From Mycoplasma sp. CAG:472 (GTDB lineage Bacteria > Bacillota_I > Bacilli_A > RF39 > UBA660), in assembly GCA_000437315.1 (NCBI GenBank), contig FR899383.1, positions 1 to 30,416 on the forward strand: a stretch of DNA of 30,416 nt. The letters run 5' to 3'. The position numbers and the translations under genes are program-made. The notes below the pieces were generated by a model. It did not search any database. It was given only the letters and a program-made list of their open reading frames with translations, and was not told the DNA's origin. This document shows positions 14,774 through 22,560 of this stretch, piece by piece. The stretch's first letter is position 1. Each line of letters begins with the position of its first letter.

Positions 14774-14891
14774 CAAAATAAAACTAGGTAATTCCTAGTC
14801 ACTTTTTTGATTCCCACTAAGGCCCCGGGTACTCCAACTTTAATAAACATCGCTGTTTAAATGTATTTATGAATATAAATTCCTAAATACA
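14774..14891 (-). ncRNA. Candidate small RNA behind sufC
   Basis: Minus-strand unit ending in ACTAGG-AATTA-CCTAGT plus TTTTATTTT (14774-14799). Inside are a TGTATTTA/TAAATACA stem, an AAACA-GCGA-TGTTT stem capped by a GNRA tetraloop, and an unusually GC-rich patch (GTACCCGGGGCC, about 14821-14832) for this AT-rich sequence. A TAAAAT box lies at 14898-14903, but no good -35. I do not recognise an Rfam family. It ends before the sufC promoter, so it looks like an independent RNA rather than a riboswitch. Confidence 0.4.
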
Positions 14892-14982
14892 TTAAATATT
14901 TTAGCATATTTTTTACATATTGCCATCAAAAATAACTTTATCTTTTTAGCAAAATATAATATAATTTAATTAGTGATGAGAT

Positions 14983-15489
14983 ATGAATAGAGTTTTTGAT
15001 CCAATTGATATTATTTTTATTGTTTTAATTTCACTTTATCTTATTGTTTTAATAACAATAGGTTTAATTTTGTGGTATCAAAAAGAACAACGAGATAAAT
15101 TAAAACTTGAAAAAATGATTACTGATAAAGAGAAAGAAATTACTAAAGAAAATATTGAAACTAAAGAGGTTTCTAAGGCAAAAGAAGAAACTAAAGAGGC
15201 TTCTGTTAAGAAAGATACAGTTAAAAAAGAAAACAAAGTTATTAAAGAAAATAAAGATAAAGCTAAAGAAGTTAAGAATAAAGATAATAGTAAAAATGCA
15301 AAAGATAAAAACAATACTAATGTTAAATCAAAGGAAAATATTCCTAAAAAGAAGAGTAATACATCAAATAAACCAAAGAAAACTAATCCAAATATAAATA
15401 ATCGTTATAAAGGAAAAGGACCTACTAAAAAGAAAACTGTTAAAAGAAAGAAAAAGAAAAAAACAAATGGTAAGAATAAAAAGAAATAA
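14983..15489 (+). CDS. Membrane-anchored Lys-rich protein
   Basis: 168 residues: an N-terminal hydrophobic helix (about 8-32, IDIIFIVLISLYLIVLITIG), then about 135 residues almost wholly of Lys, Glu, Asn and Thr, ending in a very basic tail (KKKTVKRKKKKK). Low complexity makes homology hard to judge. The tail is probably disordered in the cytoplasm and could bind nucleic acid or acidic polymers, which is inference. Transcription likely starts from a TATAAT about 20-25 bases upstream. The next gene begins ten bases after its stop, indicating one operon. Confidence 0.65.
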   Translation: MNRVFDPIDIIFIVLISLYLIVLITIGLILWYQKEQRDKLKLEKMITDKEKEITKENIETKEVSKAKEETKEASVKKDTVKKENKVIKENKDKAKEVKNKDNSKNAKDKNNTNVKSKENIPKKKSNTSNKPKKTNPNINNRYKGKGPTKKKTVKRKKKKKTNGKNKKK

Positions 15490-15498
15490 GGGATAAAA

Positions 15499-15747
15499 AT
15501 GGATAATAAATTTGAAATAATAAATGAAAAAAATGAAAAAGAAACATATGAAATATTAAAAACATTTAATATTGACAATGATAATTATATTGTATACACA
15601 GATAACACATTAACAGATCAAGGTAATTTAGATGTTATAATAAATAAATATGAAATAAATGATGGAAACATAGTTTTATTAGAAATACCCGAAGATAAGA
15701 GAAAATATGTTGATGATATGTGGAGTTTATTATGTCAAGATGTATAG
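15499..15747 (+). CDS. DUF1292 family protein
   Basis: 82 residues with the DUF1292 layout: acidic start, YEILKTFNIDNDNYIVYTDN (the family's F-x-x-x-x-x-x-YIVYTD block), then NKYEINDGNI and a helical acidic end. It is a widespread small cytoplasmic Bacillota protein of unknown function. AAGGGATAAAA serves as its ribosome site directly after the preceding stop. Its last 16 bases overlap the transglycosylase start. Confidence 0.85.
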   Translation: MDNKFEIINEKNEKETYEILKTFNIDNDNYIVYTDNTLTDQGNLDVIINKYEINDGNIVLLEIPEDKRKYVDDMWSLLCQDV

Positions 15748-16979
15748 TAATTTCTTTAGATGATAATGGTAACCTTAATAGTGCTTTTTTAGAAACTAGT
15801 AATAAGTCTATATCACTCGAAGGTTATTTAATAAGAGTTAATAGAATTTTAAATTCCTTTGAAAATGTTAAATTTCAAAAAACTGGTTTTAATGAGTTTA
15901 CTATAACAGATAGAAAAGTTATTAATACTTTAATTAGTAAAGTACCTAATCTCAATAAATCTAAACAAAATTGTTTAAAAAAAGTTATAATAAGTGCTTC
16001 ACTTCTTTCTATGCTTACAGGTGTAGCTTTGAAAAAAAATAAAGTTAGTGCGGTATCTAGTGAAAAAGCTAAAGAGGATTCAAATAATATTACATTTGAA
16101 ATAGATACTGAAAAATACAAACCTGATTTTTTAGTTAATTATGAAGAAAAAAATAATGTTAGTTTAACAAATTTAAAAAATGAAAAGCTATCACAGGATA
16201 TTCCTATCAACGAAAATACCTTTGAAAAAGATGAACTTACCGAAGATATTCCTTTGGCTATAAAGGAAACTAATGAAGATTTAACACTTACACAAGATGC
16301 TGTGATTGCTAACACTGATAATGTAATAATTGACGAAGAATATTTATATGAGGATGATAAGCCTGTTTATAGTTTTGATTACGAAGATAGATCAAATAGT
16401 GAAAAAAGTAATTATGCTAAAGAAAACTATACAGATTTAGTAAATAAATATGCTACTACATATGGGCTTGATAGTAAACTTGTAATGGCTATTCTTACTC
16501 AAGAAAATGCTTATAATGAAATCAATAATTCAAATATTGGTGCAAATGGAGTTATGCAAATTGAATCAATATGGAATGGTTATGAAATTAGCGCATATAA
16601 TTATGAAACTGGTAATGTAGATAAAGAAAGAATTGATAGTTCTAGTTTAGCAAATCCAGAATATGCAATTAAAATTGGATGTATGATACTAAATAATCAA
16701 TATATGACTTTATATAATAAGTATTATTTAAATGGAAATATTACAAAAGATGAAGTAATAATAGCCACAGTAATATCTTACAATAAGGGTATTACTGCAA
16801 TATGTAATTTAATAAATAATTATGGTAAAGATTTTACTAGTCATATTTCTGAAACTCTTGGCGGAGATAATGACTATTTAAAACATGTATTTAGTTACCT
16901 TGAGGATATGAGTATAATTAAAATTCAAAATCAAAATGATACTCCCTCTGAGGTTGTAATTGATAATTTAACTTTATAA
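15732..16979 (+). CDS. Membrane-anchored lytic transglycosylase (SLT-type)
   Basis: 415 residues from the ATG at 15732, with GGAG six bases upstream inside the previous gene. Residues 1-85 form a small soluble domain predicted to be cytoplasmic. A hydrophobic stretch (about 90-108, VIISASLLSMLTGVAL) anchors it. An acidic linker follows, and residues about 235-390 are an SLT/lysozyme-like domain that cleaves peptidoglycan glycan strands outside: catalytic Glu in ILTQENAY, GANGVMQIE, and the ISYNKG motif in place of AYNxG. The putative N-terminal cytoplasmic domain is unusual for a transglycosylase and suggests input from inside the cell. Confidence 0.8.
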   Translation: MSRCIVISLDDNGNLNSAFLETSNKSISLEGYLIRVNRILNSFENVKFQKTGFNEFTITDRKVINTLISKVPNLNKSKQNCLKKVIISASLLSMLTGVALKKNKVSAVSSEKAKEDSNNITFEIDTEKYKPDFLVNYEEKNNVSLTNLKNEKLSQDIPINENTFEKDELTEDIPLAIKETNEDLTLTQDAVIANTDNVIIDEEYLYEDDKPVYSFDYEDRSNSEKSNYAKENYTDLVNKYATTYGLDSKLVMAILTQENAYNEINNSNIGANGVMQIESIWNGYEISAYNYETGNVDKERIDSSSLANPEYAIKIGCMILNNQYMTLYNKYYLNGNITKDEVIIATVISYNKGITAICNLINNYGKDFTSHISETLGGDNDYLKHVFSYLEDMSIIKIQNQNDTPSEVVIDNLTL

Positions 16980-17006
16980 ATCACACAAATTGTGTGGTTT
17001 TTTCAT
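16979..17006 (+). terminator. Intrinsic terminator after the transglycosylase gene
   Basis: CACACA and TGTGTG pair around a three-base loop and are followed by GTTTTTTC. It closes the 14983-16979 operon. Confidence 0.75.
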
Positions 17007-17019
17007 ATAAAAAAGAAGT

Positions 17020-18882
17020 CTAATCATTTAAGACTTCTCCATTAATATAAAAATGTGGTGAGGATACTCCTCTTAAAAGTGTTCCTGCAGGTGGATTTTG
17101 ACTACCAATTAAATCAGTGTCAACACTAGCATTATACTTATCACTTTGACTATCTACATATGAAAATGAGCAATTTAAATCATTTTTATCACAATAATTT
17201 TGAGCTTCATCTCTTGTTTTTCCAATAAAACTTGCAAGAGTTGAATTTGTTGCACCAGTTGTAATGCCCTTCCCAGCAATATAAGGTTCATAAGTTTCAT
17301 TAATTGAATAGCTAAATGATTTAATAACTTCACTATTTTCTTTACCTAAATTAATATTCATTGTTTTAACAATATCTTTTAAACTATCTTCATAATAACC
17401 AAGAGCACTTGATACTCTTCCCGAAGATAATGTAACATTTAAGTTATATACCTCAAGATATGTTTTTTGAATATTGATAAAGTCTTCATCAGAAAGCATA
17501 TTACCAACCATTTTCTTTAATATTTGATAAGCTGATAATATTGAATCACTACTCATATTCGTAGATATATTTTTACTAACAGCATTTAATACTTTTTCAA
17601 ATTGATTATAGCTTCTTATAGTTAACATTTTTTTAGCAATAGCCATAATTACATCTTGTTGATGTTTATTTCTTGCTAAATCACTTATTGCATATAAATG
17701 ACGACATCTTGAATAAGCAAGTGCCTGTTCACCATTTAAAGTTTGTACTCCCGGTTCTATGTATACAGTGTGACTTCCCCATAATCTATCAGAGTTTTGT
17801 TCACATACTTTACCATTACAGTTAATACCTTGATTAAAATTAAAATCAGGTTTTTCAACGTCAACAGTAACTCCCTTTAAAGCTTCGACTAAATCAACAA
17901 CACCCTTAAAATTAATTTTCACATAATAATCAATATTTATACCAGTTAAATTTTCTATAGTATCAGTTACACATTTTGTACCATATGCCGCTGAGGAATT
18001 AATCTTATTATATGCTTTTCCTTTACAAGCAATTGGAACATAAGTGTCTCTTGGAATTGAAAATAGCGTTGCACTTAAAGTTTTTGGATTAAATGTTGCT
18101 AAAATAATTGTATCCCCATTAAAGGCAGCATCATCATTAAGTTCATCCGTTTCAGAATCCACTCCTAAAATAAGGGCAGTAAATGGTTCATTTAAACTTT
18201 TATTCGAAGAATAATCATTATTTTTAATTTTCTTTTTTTCACTTATCTCAAATACTTTTTTTGTATCTGTTGCAATATTTGTAAAATCAACTTCATTACT
18301 ATATCTTGATATGTAACTACCACTTATAAATATTCCTCCAACTTCTTTATCATATAATGCATAAAGTAAATCAAGTTCTGATTTAAATTCTTTTATTTCA
18401 TTTTTAATTTTTTCCCTCTTAATTAATTTTTTTGCTAAAACATTTCCTTCATAATCATCTTCATCACTAACCATACCAAGTACCATATTTTTATCATACT
18501 TTTCATTAGATAAAGTAACTAAATATGTTGTATATTTTGAGTTATTTGAATTTGTTAATGAAGATATTTTTCCAAGTAGTAAATCAATTATACTCGAAGA
18601 AAAAATAAATATAATGATTAATATCACACTTATTACCGAAGTAATTATAAAATGTTTATATTTTCTTACACATAATTTAAAGAAATTTATAAATGCATAC
18701 ATAATTATATATAAGGCAAAAAGTATAAGAAGGATATATCTTAATAATGTTTCAATACCAGTTAATGATACAATGCTTTTTACAAAGAAGGCATAACTAA
18801 TTATATAGATGGTTATTACTAAAAAATATACAATTCTTGCTATGGGCTTACTTCTTTTGAATTTTCTTTTTAAATGTTTCAT
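17020..18882 (-). CDS. LytR-CpsA-Psr (LCP) protein with C-terminal PASTA-like domain
   Basis: 620 residues, longer than the usual 300-400. LCP enzymes transfer teichoic acid or other undecaprenyl-linked polymers to peptidoglycan at the outer membrane face. The N-terminal ~110 residues hold several hydrophobic helices rather than one. The LCP domain (about 235-430) has DTIILATFNPKTLSATLFSIPRDTYV, with the Arg and Asp that bind lipid pyrophosphate, and LARNKHQQDVI. Residues about 545-615 look like a PASTA unit (IGKTRDEAQNYC ... SQNPPAG), a peptidoglycan-binding module. It is the last gene of the ltaS-type operon, overlapping the previous gene as ATGA. Confidence 0.9.
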   Translation of the reverse strand: MKHLKRKFKRSKPIARIVYFLVITIYIISYAFFVKSIVSLTGIETLLRYILLILFALYIIMYAFINFFKLCVRKYKHFIITSVISVILIIIFIFSSSIIDLLLGKISSLTNSNNSKYTTYLVTLSNEKYDKNMVLGMVSDEDDYEGNVLAKKLIKREKIKNEIKEFKSELDLLYALYDKEVGGIFISGSYISRYSNEVDFTNIATDTKKVFEISEKKKIKNNDYSSNKSLNEPFTALILGVDSETDELNDDAAFNGDTIILATFNPKTLSATLFSIPRDTYVPIACKGKAYNKINSSAAYGTKCVTDTIENLTGINIDYYVKINFKGVVDLVEALKGVTVDVEKPDFNFNQGINCNGKVCEQNSDRLWGSHTVYIEPGVQTLNGEQALAYSRCRHLYAISDLARNKHQQDVIMAIAKKMLTIRSYNQFEKVLNAVSKNISTNMSSDSILSAYQILKKMVGNMLSDEDFINIQKTYLEVYNLNVTLSSGRVSSALGYYEDSLKDIVKTMNINLGKENSEVIKSFSYSINETYEPYIAGKGITTGATNSTLASFIGKTRDEAQNYCDKNDLNCSFSYVDSQSDKYNASVDTDLIGSQNPPAGTLLRGVSSPHFYINGEVLND

Positions 18883-19499
18883 TTTTCGCCCCCTTCATAG
18901 GAAACAACATATAATTTATCTTCGATTTTAATTATTGTTACTTTTCCCTTTTTATCATAACCTAAATCTTTTTTATAATCCCAAGATAAAGTTATTTCAT
19001 ATGATTCATATTTATTATCATTGTAAGTAAATTCGCCATTTTCAAAACTATCAATATTAATACTTTCTACAATAGGATATTCATTATTTTTTCTTGTACT
19101 TTTATCATTTAATCCTTTATATAAAGTATTCTGACATCTAGTTTTAAAATTTTCTTTATCATAAACATACTCAAGACTACCTACATCATACATACTTTTT
19201 TTATTATCAATTGTATATAAATCGATTATAAATAGTTTAGCTAAAGTTTTTGCATAATCTTCATAATTAATATTATCATTTGCAAGAATATCCTTAAGTT
19301 CTTTAAAATTTTCTTTCATTAAATTTGTATTCTCTTTATCTAGTGTATAATCAAACTTAGCAGTTTTATCTTTACTTCTTACAAGTAATCCTCCGGTACT
19401 TTTAGAAAAAAGTAAAAAATAAAGGCCAATACTAATTAAAATAGTAAGTATAATTATCATTAATGCCGATTTTTTTATTTGCTTTTTTCTCCTAGTCAT
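18879..19499 (-). CDS. Hypothetical single-span membrane protein
   Basis: 206 residues. A basic start (MTRRKKQIKK) and hydrophobic helix (about 11-32) predict a signal anchor with the rest outside the cell. The outer domain has alternating strands and helices and ends KVTIIKIEDKLYVVSYEGG, like small secreted lipoprotein-type folds, but no family is recognised. It overlaps the enzyme before it by eight bases and the LCP gene after it by four, so all three are translationally coupled. It probably works in the same wall-polymer pathway. Confidence 0.75.
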   Translation of the reverse strand: MTRRKKQIKKSALMIIILTILISIGLYFLLFSKSTGGLLVRSKDKTAKFDYTLDKENTNLMKENFKELKDILANDNINYEDYAKTLAKLFIIDLYTIDNKKSMYDVGSLEYVYDKENFKTRCQNTLYKGLNDKSTRKNNEYPIVESINIDSFENGEFTYNDNKYESYEITLSWDYKKDLGYDKKGKVTIIKIEDKLYVVSYEGGEK

Positions 19500-21510
19500 T
19501 ACTACTCTCCTTTTTATTTAATAAGTCATACACTATTATTGAATTAGATACTTCAAGCATCTTTTCAACACTTTCTTTAGTTTTATCAACATAATTATCA
19601 TCAATTACTGTACTATCATTTATTACATAATACTCTCCGGTTGAATTATTATAATACATAACACTACTTAAGAAATTACCATTAGGAAATGCTACTACAT
19701 TATTATTTTTTATATTAAATATATCATGTCCCAATGCATATTCATTTTTATAGCCTAGCATATTTAATATTGTTGGAGCAACATCAATCATACCCATATA
19801 GTATTTAACTTCTCCTTTTAAGGTATTTTTCAATTTACTATTTTTTGTCCACATTATTAAAGGTGTTTTTTTATTAAGTTCATGTTTAAATGAATCATAT
19901 TGAGTATAATTCTCATTTCCTTCTTCATAAACTGAACCATTCTCTTTATTATAATTATAAAGATAATTTTTTTCTTTTCTTGTAAGTTTAGCATCATGAT
20001 CACCATAGAATACAAATATTGTATTGTCAAATGCTGAAGATTCATTTATGTATGTTAGGAAATCTCCTAAAGCGGAATCTGCATAATGAACCGATGTTAA
20101 ATAATTTCCTACAGCTGTACCAGATAAATAATTTGTTGTAACAGTTTCGCCATTTGAATTTACAAAAGTATCTGATAAATCAAACTCTCCATATTTATCT
20201 TGGAATATAAATGGTGAATGATTTGATAATGTTATAATTGTACCCATATAATTTTGATGTTCATTTTCGATACCCTCTATAATTGTGATTGCTTGTTTAA
20301 AGAATAGTTTGTCATTTATACCTAAATTAATAACATCATCTTGGGTATATTGAAAACTTTCTTCAAAATACATACCTTGGTATCCAAGTGATGGATGTGC
20401 TTTATTTCTATTCCACATGGATGATAAATTACCATGCATACTAAATGTATAATAATTATTATTTGAAAGTATCTTCGCAATTGTATTATAATTTCGATCA
20501 TAATAACTTACAAATACTGTTCCTGATGCTACAGGCATTAAACTTGATAAAAGAGTAAATTCTGTATCTGATGATGTACCCGTAGAAACTTCAGGATAAA
20601 AATTAGAAAAAAACATTCCTTCTTTTGATAGTTTATTTAAGTTAGGGGTAACTTCTTTACCATTAAACGTTAAATCCATTGCAAAATCTTCCATAGATTC
20701 CATATGAACAAAAATTAGATTGTAACCATTTGCAATACCAGTATATTTATTATCTTCTTTATATTTTTGATTTTCTTCGGATGCAAAATATTCATTAAAT
20801 GCTCTTAATGCATCTTCATAACCAAATAAACTACTTATTTTAGGTCTTAATGTCTGAAGTAAATCATTACCTTGATATAAAATTGCACCAAATCTTTCAA
20901 CTATGTAAAGTCTATTCCATTGTTTATTAAGACGTGAAAAATCACTTTTCTTTGCAAAAGCAAAACTAATACTTAAACAAAATATTCCCACGATTAATGT
21001 TGATAAGGCCATCTTTTTACCCTTTTCAACACAGTTTAAAAAATTATAATAACTAGAATCAGATAATTTTTTATGAATTAAATGAAATAACAAAGGAAGT
21101 AATATAAACACTAAATAGTTCCATCTAAATTTTTCCCATATTGAACCTGTTACTGTCTCTGTTTGGGAAAGAGTTGCAAGTTCACCAAATGATGCAAATG
21201 AGGTATAAAATACATAATAAATGGAATTAACTAGACCTATAAGAGCAAAAATACATACCCAAATAAAGAAATATTTATATTGCTTTTGTGGTTTAATAAA
21301 ATAACCAATTGCTCCGACTACTAAAATAATGCCCAAATCAGTTAAAAAAGGAAATGGACTTTTAAAAATTCCCACAGTATTTTTTCTCACTAAAACCATG
21401 CTAATAACAGAAATTAACACATAAGACATAAATAATCTATTTGAGATTATATATTCAATAAGCGATTTTTTTATTTTTTTATACATATTATTACTTACTT
21501 TCTTTTTCAT
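19492..21510 (-). CDS. LTA synthase-family membrane sulfatase-fold enzyme
   Basis: 672 residues, the length of LtaS. Five hydrophobic helices lie in the first ~190 residues. An extracellular alkaline-phosphatase/sulfatase domain (about 262-620) follows. It begins NLIFVHMESMED, with a metal-binding Glu, and ends with the metal site FYGDHDAKLT. LtaS polymerises glycerol phosphate from phosphatidylglycerol into lipoteichoic acid, and this family is the best match. The nucleophile motif reads GTSSDTEF where LtaS has GKTSDAEF, so Ser appears to take the catalytic Thr position. The substrate could thus differ. It has its own promoter and leads an operon with a membrane protein and an LCP-PASTA protein. 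Confidence 0.88.
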   Translation of the reverse strand: MKKKVSNNMYKKIKKSLIEYIISNRLFMSYVLISVISMVLVRKNTVGIFKSPFPFLTDLGIILVVGAIGYFIKPQKQYKYFFIWVCIFALIGLVNSIYYVFYTSFASFGELATLSQTETVTGSIWEKFRWNYLVFILLPLLFHLIHKKLSDSSYYNFLNCVEKGKKMALSTLIVGIFCLSISFAFAKKSDFSRLNKQWNRLYIVERFGAILYQGNDLLQTLRPKISSLFGYEDALRAFNEYFASEENQKYKEDNKYTGIANGYNLIFVHMESMEDFAMDLTFNGKEVTPNLNKLSKEGMFFSNFYPEVSTGTSSDTEFTLLSSLMPVASGTVFVSYYDRNYNTIAKILSNNNYYTFSMHGNLSSMWNRNKAHPSLGYQGMYFEESFQYTQDDVINLGINDKLFFKQAITIIEGIENEHQNYMGTIITLSNHSPFIFQDKYGEFDLSDTFVNSNGETVTTNYLSGTAVGNYLTSVHYADSALGDFLTYINESSAFDNTIFVFYGDHDAKLTRKEKNYLYNYNKENGSVYEEGNENYTQYDSFKHELNKKTPLIMWTKNSKLKNTLKGEVKYYMGMIDVAPTILNMLGYKNEYALGHDIFNIKNNNVVAFPNGNFLSSVMYYNNSTGEYYVINDSTVIDDNYVDKTKESVEKMLEVSNSIIVYDLLNKKESSND

Positions 21511-21532
21511 AAAACCCTTCTTATCAACATAT

Positions 21533-21561
21533 ATTATATCAGTATTTTTTTTTTTTTACAA
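21533..21561 (-). promoter_or_regulatory. Promoter of the envelope operon
   Basis: Minus strand: TTGTAA, 17 bases containing a 13-base A run, TATAAT; transcription start near 21526 and AGAAGGG before the ATG at 21510. A long A tract in the spacer is unusual and prone to length change. Confidence 0.65.
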
Positions 21562-21626
21562 TTACCCTTGCAATTATTATACATTTTATGGTAAAATAAA
21601 TTCATCAAGCGGAAAAAGTATATAAC

Positions 21627-21701
21627 GCAGGTGTAGTACAGCGGTTAGTATGCGGCCTTGCCAAGGCTGAGACGGCAGTTCGATTCTGCTCACTTGCTCC
21701 A
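21627..21701 (+). tRNA. tRNA-Gly (anticodon GCC)
   Basis: The acceptor stem GCAGGTG/CACTTGC, a D arm with AGCGGTTAGTA, the anticodon arm CGGCC-TTGCCAA-GGCTG and the T arm GGCAG-TTCGATT-CTGCT form a complete cloverleaf with encoded TCCA end. The anticodon is GCC. It reads into a mobile element immediately downstream. A plausible promoter (TTGCAA, 18 bases, TAAAAT) lies upstream. Confidence 0.95.
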
Positions 21702-21739
21702 TTGAGGAATCTGTTCGGAAAATCCGAACTTACATATAT

Positions 21740-21766
21740 GAATCATTCGAAAGAATGATTTTTTTG
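21740..21766 (+). terminator. Intrinsic terminator after tRNA-Gly
   Basis: AATCATTC-GAAA-GAATGATT followed by seven T. It shares the ATCATTC/GAATGAT stem with the terminator at 28161-28188. A smaller GTTCGG/CCGAAC hairpin lies between it and the tRNA. Confidence 0.85.
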
Positions 21767-21810
21767 TGTTTATAAATCATCCATCCAAAAAAGAAAGGAT
21801 GGTGAAAATA

Positions 21811-22080
21811 ATGAAACAATTTAATGTTTACAAGTCAACAATGAAATATTTAACAGATAAAAACTTATCTTTAAATGCTAAAGGTTTCTTAACTATTATT
21901 TTATTTAATGATGGAATTATTGGATTAGACATTCAAAAATATTGTACTGATAATAAAGAAACAATAAAAGATGCTTTACTGGAACTAAGAATCAACAAAT
22001 ATATTAAGTACGATTCAGAATCTAAAAAATTAATAGTTGCTCCTGTTCCATATACTGAATGGGATGAAGATTTAAGATAA
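21811..22080 (+). CDS. Small winged-helix protein of the mobile element
   Basis: 89 residues from the ATG at 21811. The pattern MKYLTDKNLSLNAKGFLTIIL ... DNKETIKDALLELRINKYI matches the N-terminal winged helix found in phage and plasmid replication or transfer proteins (lSlkAKGLL ... k.g.daIksALkELe..GYI). It lacks the longer C-terminal part of replication organisers. A GTG at 21766 would extend it but lies in the terminator T run. The ribosome site AAAGGATGG is paired with CCATCC (21781-21802), so translation may be restrained. Confidence 0.65.
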   Translation: MKQFNVYKSTMKYLTDKNLSLNAKGFLTIILFNDGIIGLDIQKYCTDNKETIKDALLELRINKYIKYDSESKKLIVAPVPYTEWDEDLR

Positions 22081-22095
22081 GAAAGGATTTTATTT

Positions 22096-22368
22096 ATGTT
22101 AAATATTATTACAAAAGAAGTTCCAATTGACGAAGAACTTCAATCAAAGATTCAATTTATTTGTGATTTTTGTAATGTTAAACCAATTTTTATTAACGGT
22201 TCTATTCGTAAAATTGAAAAAACAAATATTAATTATATTGAGCCAAATAAAATAATAATTAAAAGTACTACTTTTCTTGCATTTAATCATAACAAAGATG
22301 TATATGTAGAAAACTTACAAAAACGCATTAATATTAGTGACTTACAAGAATATATTAAAAGTTTGTAA
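22096..22368 (+). CDS. Hypothetical small protein of the mobile element
   Basis: 90 residues, no known motif. The sequence has alternating strands (VKPIFINGSIRKIEKTN, NKIIIKSTTFLAFNH) suggesting a small alpha/beta fold. AAAGGA lies eight bases before the ATG and it follows the winged-helix gene by 15 bases, so the pair is an operon. The promoter for the recombinase transcript begins immediately after its stop. Confidence 0.6.
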   Translation: MLNIITKEVPIDEELQSKIQFICDFCNVKPIFINGSIRKIEKTNINYIEPNKIIIKSTTFLAFNHNKDVYVENLQKRINISDLQEYIKSL

Positions 22369-22372
22369 GCTA

Positions 22373-22401
22373 TTGACATTGTTTTCAAAAATGATATTAT
22401 A
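22373..22401 (+). promoter_or_regulatory. Promoter of the recombinase transcript
   Basis: TTGACA, then TATTAT at 16 or ATTATA at 17 bases. It drives a leader of about 150 bases containing a peptide and a terminator before the recombinase. Confidence 0.75.
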
Positions 22402-22444
22402 AATAACCAATGAAAGAGTATTCTCTAGAAAGAGAGGTACATCT

Positions 22445-22504
22445 ATGATAAAATATATATGTAAACAAAATTTTATAATAATTAACGTTTTGAGGAGTCA
22501 GTAG
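22445..22504 (+). CDS. 19-residue leader peptide before the serine recombinase
   Basis: ATG-initiated frame encoding MIKYICKQNFIIINVLRSQ, with GAGAGG seven bases upstream. Its last codons and stop run into the left arm of the terminator at 22492-22536, so ribosome progress on the peptide could decide whether the terminator forms. Its ribosome site is in a small hairpin (TTCTCT-AGAA-AGAGA). Confidence 0.5.
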   Translation: MIKYICKQNFIIINVLRSQ

Positions 22505-22543
22505 TATTTAGACTTTACTAATACTACTTTCTCCTCTTTTTTT
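22492..22543 (+). terminator. Attenuator-like terminator before the recombinase
   Basis: GAGGAG pairs with CTCCTC and AGTAGTATT with AATACTACT, giving about 15 pairs, followed by seven T. The recombinase ribosome site AAAGGAG begins a few bases after the T run. It overlaps the leader peptide end. Confidence 0.8.
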
Positions 22544-22560
22544 GTAAAGGAGTTGAGTTT

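Noticed and set aside
14774..14891. Riboswitch for sufC
   Set aside because: A terminator ends the unit before a separate sufC promoter-like box and I see no alternative pairing with the sufC leader. A small RNA fits better.
15078..15397. Alternative frames across the Lys-rich membrane protein
   Set aside because: Low-complexity A-rich coding sequence opens all frames by chance; only the frame with a start site and membrane helix is credible.
21541..21557. Poly-T tract as a phase-variation switch
   Set aside because: The 13-base run lies in the spacer of a promoter, so length variation is possible, but one sequence cannot show it.
21766..21810. GTG start extending the winged-helix gene
   Set aside because: It falls in the T run of the tRNA terminator with no ribosome site, whereas AAAGGATGG serves the ATG at 21811.
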